A stretch of 64,000 nucleotides of DNA from the NCBI RefSeq assembly GCF_039673065.1, contig NZ_JBDJKW010000002.1, positions 393,878-457,877 on the forward strand. The letters are read 5' to 3'. The notes under the pieces are model-generated. The model had not been told where the DNA came from. It saw nothing but the letters and a program-made list of their open reading frames with translations, and did no database searches. The translations under genes were made by a program, and so were the position numbers. The stretch is from Allobosea sp039673065 (GTDB taxonomy: Bacteria > Pseudomonadota > Alphaproteobacteria > Rhizobiales > Beijerinckiaceae). The stretch's first letter is position 1. Every line of letters begins with the position of its first letter. Shown here piece after piece: positions 61,566 to 64,000 of the stretch.

Positions 61566-63005
61566 TCAGGCGTTCAACACCTTGCCATAGGCGTCGAGCA
61601 CGGCCTCCTTCATCGTCTCCGACAGGGTCGGATGCGGGAAGATGGTGTGCATCAGCTCTTCCTCGGTGGTCTCGAGGTTCATCGCCACAACGAAGCCCTG
61701 GATCAGCTCGGTCACTTCCGGGCCGACCATATGCGCGCCGAGCAGCTTGCCGGTCTTGGCGTCGAACACGGTCTTCACCAGGCCGGAATCCTCGCCGAGC
61801 GCCACGGCCTTGCCGTTGGCGACGAAGTTGAAGCGGCCGACCTTGAGCTCGTGCCCGGCTTCCTTGGCCTTGGCCTCGGTCAGGCCGACGCTGGCGATCT
61901 GCGGGTGGCAATAGGTGCAGCCCGGGATCATCGCCTTTTCCATCGGGTGCGGATGCAGGCCCTTGATCGCCTCGACGCAGATCACCGCCTCGTGCTCGGC
62001 CTTGTGGGCCAGCATCGGCGGTCCGGCGACGTCGCCGATGGCGTAGACGCCCTTCACATTGGTGCGGCAGAGCCCGTCGATGGCGATGCAGCCGCGCTCC
62101 AACTTCACGCCGAGCGCTTCCAGCCCGAGATTTTCGACATTCGCGACGACGCCGACGGCGGAGATCATCCGCTCGGCCGTGATCGTCTGCTTGCCGCCCT
62201 TCTCGTCCTCGATATGGGCGGTGACGGAATCGGTGCCCTTCTCGACCTTGGTGACCTTGGTCGAGGTCAGGATCTTGATCCCCTGCTTCTCGAAAGCCTT
62301 GCGGGCGAAGGCGCCGATCTCGGCGTCCTCGACCGGCACGACCTGCGGCATGACCTCGACCACCGTCACCTCGGCGCCGAGCGTGCGGTAGAAGGAGGCG
62401 AATTCGATCCCGATGGCGCCCGAGCCCATGACCAGCAGCGACTTCGGCATCTTCGGTGGGACAAGCGCCTCGAAATAGGTCCAGATCAGCTTGCCGTCAG
62501 GCTCCAGCCCGGGCAGAACGCGCGGGCGGGCGCCGGTCGCGACGATGACGTGGTCGGCGGTGTAGGTGCCCTCGCCCTTAGCGTTCTTCGGCGGCGGCAC
62601 CTGCGGCTGCATCGCCGGCTTCTTGGTCGGCGCGACGACGACCGTGCCGGGCTTCGTCAGCTTGGCCTCGCCCCAGATCACGTCGACCTTGTTCTTCTTC
62701 ATCAGGAACTGGACGCCGTTGTTCATCCGCGCGGCGATCCCGCGCGAGCGCTTCACCACGGCCTCCAGATCGGCCTTGAACGTGCCTTCCAGCGTCAGGC
62801 CGTAATCCTTAGCGTGCTGGCCGTAATGCAGGATCTCGGCCGAGCGCAGCAGCGCCTTGGTCGGGATGCAGCCCCAGTTCGAGCAGATGCCGGCGAGATG
62901 CTCCCGCTCGACGATCGCCGTCCGGAACCCGAGCTGCGCGGCACGGATCGCCGCGATATAGCCCCCGGGACCGGAGCCGATCACGATGATGTCGTAGTCA
63001 CTCAT
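61566..63005 (-). CDS. lpdA: dihydrolipoyl dehydrogenase (E3)
   Basis: A 479-residue FAD disulphide oxidoreductase. It has IGSGPGGYIAAIRAAQLG for FAD, the redox pair CSNWGC in GICSNWGCIPTKALL, an NAD-binding MGSGAIGIEFASFY, GDVAGPPMLAHKAEHE, and the C-terminal HPTLSE with the catalytic His-Glu pair. An insertion rich in Pro/Lys (TKKPAMQPQVPPPKNAKGEG) interrupts the FAD domain. It reoxidises lipoamide in the pyruvate dehydrogenase complex, whose E2 gene lies upstream. Confidence 0.95.
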   Translation of the reverse strand: MSDYDIIVIGSGPGGYIAAIRAAQLGFRTAIVEREHLAGICSNWGCIPTKALLRSAEILHYGQHAKDYGLTLEGTFKADLEAVVKRSRGIAARMNNGVQFLMKKNKVDVIWGEAKLTKPGTVVVAPTKKPAMQPQVPPPKNAKGEGTYTADHVIVATGARPRVLPGLEPDGKLIWTYFEALVPPKMPKSLLVMGSGAIGIEFASFYRTLGAEVTVVEVMPQVVPVEDAEIGAFARKAFEKQGIKILTSTKVTKVEKGTDSVTAHIEDEKGGKQTITAERMISAVGVVANVENLGLEALGVKLERGCIAIDGLCRTNVKGVYAIGDVAGPPMLAHKAEHEAVICVEAIKGLHPHPMEKAMIPGCTYCHPQIASVGLTEAKAKEAGHELKVGRFNFVANGKAVALGEDSGLVKTVFDAKTGKLLGAHMVGPEVTELIQGFVVAMNLETTEEELMHTIFPHPTLSETMKEAVLDAYGKVLNA

Positions 63006-63055
63006 GGCGAACGCCTCGGGTCTGCCCGCCTCGTCGATCGGCGGTGTTGACGGTT

Positions 63056-63071
63056 CGGGGCAAAGGCCCCG
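63056..63071. terminator. short hairpin between the SGNH and lpdA genes
   Basis: A 6-bp stem CGGGGC/GCCCCG with an AAAG loop, without a T-tract. It may be a weak processing or stabilising structure between the two minus-strand genes. Confidence 0.35.
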
Positions 63072-63089
63072 GTTTCGATGGAAGGCCGG

Positions 63090-63782
63090 TCAGGGACCGG
63101 CGATCCGCAAGGGAGGGCCGCCGGCGGGAACCGGCAGTTCCAGGATCTCCGCGACCAGCGGCGCCAGGGCCTGGCCGATCGCACGGGTGTTCGGCGCGTC
63201 GAGATGGATGCCGTCGGCGCCGGTCACCGTCGCGACCGAGGCCGCGTCGAAGAAGGCGACGCCGATCTCCTCGGCAATGCGCCGGTAGAAACCGGCGAGC
63301 TGTGCCGTCTTCTCGGGCGCGCCCTCCATGAACAAGGTCGCCTCGTGGTCCGGATCGTCGGGCATGCGCACCACCGGCGGCGAAACGATCAGCACCTGCG
63401 GCACCGGCATGCCGGGCTCCACCGGCGGGCGCTGCGCGACCTGGGCCAGCATGCGCATCGAGCGCGCCACGTCATAGGCGGCAAGCGAATGCTGGCGCTG
63501 GCAGTCGTTCGTGCCGAGCAGCAGGATCACCAGATCGAGCGGCGCATGGCATTCGAGGAAGAGCGGCAGCAGCGACATGCCGGAGCGATAGGGCCGCAAC
63601 GGGTCTTCCAGCGCGATGCGCCGGCCGTTCAGCCCCTCCTCGATCACGGTCGCCCGTCCGCCGAGCGCCGCCTCCAGAACCCGCGGCCAGCGCACATCGT
63701 CGCCATGCCGATGCGGCCTGTTGGCGATGCGACCCCAGGTCAGGGAGTCGCCGAAGGCGAGGATGCGCGCCTGACGGGTCAT
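63090..63782 (-). CDS. SGNH/GDSL hydrolase
   Basis: A 230-residue esterase/lipase-type enzyme. Block I is ILAFGDSLTWG with the nucleophile Ser, block III is LLGTNDCQ and block V is DGIHLDAPN with the catalytic Asp and His. There is no signal peptide, so it is probably cytoplasmic. Genes of this type are often found between pdhC and lpd in this order of bacteria. The natural substrate is unknown. Confidence 0.88.
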   Translation of the reverse strand: MTRQARILAFGDSLTWGRIANRPHRHGDDVRWPRVLEAALGGRATVIEEGLNGRRIALEDPLRPYRSGMSLLPLFLECHAPLDLVILLLGTNDCQRQHSLAAYDVARSMRMLAQVAQRPPVEPGMPVPQVLIVSPPVVRMPDDPDHEATLFMEGAPEKTAQLAGFYRRIAEEIGVAFFDAASVATVTGADGIHLDAPNTRAIGQALAPLVAEILELPVPAGGPPLRIAGP

Positions 63783-63789
63783 GGAACCC

Positions 63790-64000
63790 TCACACCAGCA
63801 TGGCCATGGGCTTTTCGATATAGCCCTTGAAGGCGGCGAGGAGTTCGGCGCCGAGCGCGCCGTCGACGGCGCGGTGGTCGGTGGAGAGCGTCACCGACAT
63901 CACCGTGGCGATGGCGAGCTGGCCGCCCTTGACCACCGGGCGCTGCTCGCCGGCCCCGACCGCCAGGATCGTGGCGTGCGGCGGGTTCACGATCGCCGCG
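63790..64000 (-). CDS. pdhC: dihydrolipoamide acetyltransferase (E2), C-terminal end only
   Basis: Only the last 70 residues are in the window; the gene continues past 64000. The end of the catalytic domain is recognisable: NPPHATILAVGAGEQRPV, VMSVTLSTDHRAVDGALGAE with the catalytic DHRxxDG motif, and a KGYIEKPMAML end. It is presumably the pyruvate dehydrogenase E2, given lpdA and lipA nearby; a 2-oxoglutarate E2 is less likely. Confidence 0.85.
   Translation of the reverse strand, partial: AAIVNPPHATILAVGAGEQRPVVKGGQLAIATVMSVTLSTDHRAVDGALGAELLAAFKGYIEKPMAMLV

Overview
The window looks like the chromosome of a high-GC alphaproteobacterium of the order Hyphomicrobiales (Rhizobiales), most like Bosea and relatives. 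I infer this from the dusB-ntrB-ntrC-ntrY-ntrX-hfq-hflX order, the fused ispDF gene, a lipA/lpd/pdhC neighbourhood, a DUF2865 protein and an HspQ homologue. The taxonomic call comes from reading the sequence only; no database was searched.

Layout. (1) Positions 1-15060 are a catabolic locus: NIPSNAP and DUF3830 proteins, an alpha/beta hydrolase, a 3-hydroxyacyl-CoA dehydrogenase-like enzyme, an SDR, a divergent P5C-reductase-like gene with a GntR/FCD regulator, a glyoxalase-like protein, a complete Dpp/Opp-type ABC importer, a cupin, an aspartate-dehydrogenase-like enzyme, and a large protein ending in a B12-binding domain with an intact DxHxxG motif. Together they suggest import and breakdown of an unknown small peptide-like or amino-acid-derived compound. 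(2) Positions 15076-18945 hold a benE-type transporter divergent from a MocR regulator, and an OmpA-domain protein. (3) Positions 19186-37572 are an integrated element of about 18.4 kb. It lies between a 19-bp direct repeat that copies the 3' end of tRNA-Glu(TTC), with a tyrosine integrase next to the intact tRNA. (4) Positions 37836-64000 are backbone: recJ, an MFS pump, guaB, MAPEG, a DUF2865 protein, a malyl-CoA-lyase-like protein, hspQ, hflX, hfq, the ntr genes, dusB, ispDF, cinA, a coq10-like gene, lipA, three GlsB-type membrane proteins, lpd, an SGNH hydrolase and the end of a pdhC-type E2 gene.

The island mixes phage-derived genes with probable defence or accessory cargo. The phage-like genes are a 1395-residue protein starting with a phage-tail-lysozyme domain, a small partner gene, an antirepressor-like protein, an HNH-like protein and a protein with apparent family-A polymerase motifs. 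The cargo includes a trypsin-like protease, a serine resolvase, an ApeA-like HEPN protein with RNAVIH, an AlbA_2/Schlafen-like protein, a DUF6804-type membrane protein and a helix-turn-helix/GrlR-like regulator. The protease and the ApeA-like gene are visibly more AT-rich than their surroundings, suggesting separate acquisition. Two diverged copies of a 90-bp element lie just 3' of the ApeA-like and AlbA_2 genes.

Best candidates for undescribed biology are the single-chain B12 enzyme and its transporter locus, the polymerase-like protein, the orphan tail-lysozyme virion protein, and the ApeA/AlbA_2 cargo with its repeated 3' element. No rRNA, CRISPR array or insertion-sequence transposase was seen.
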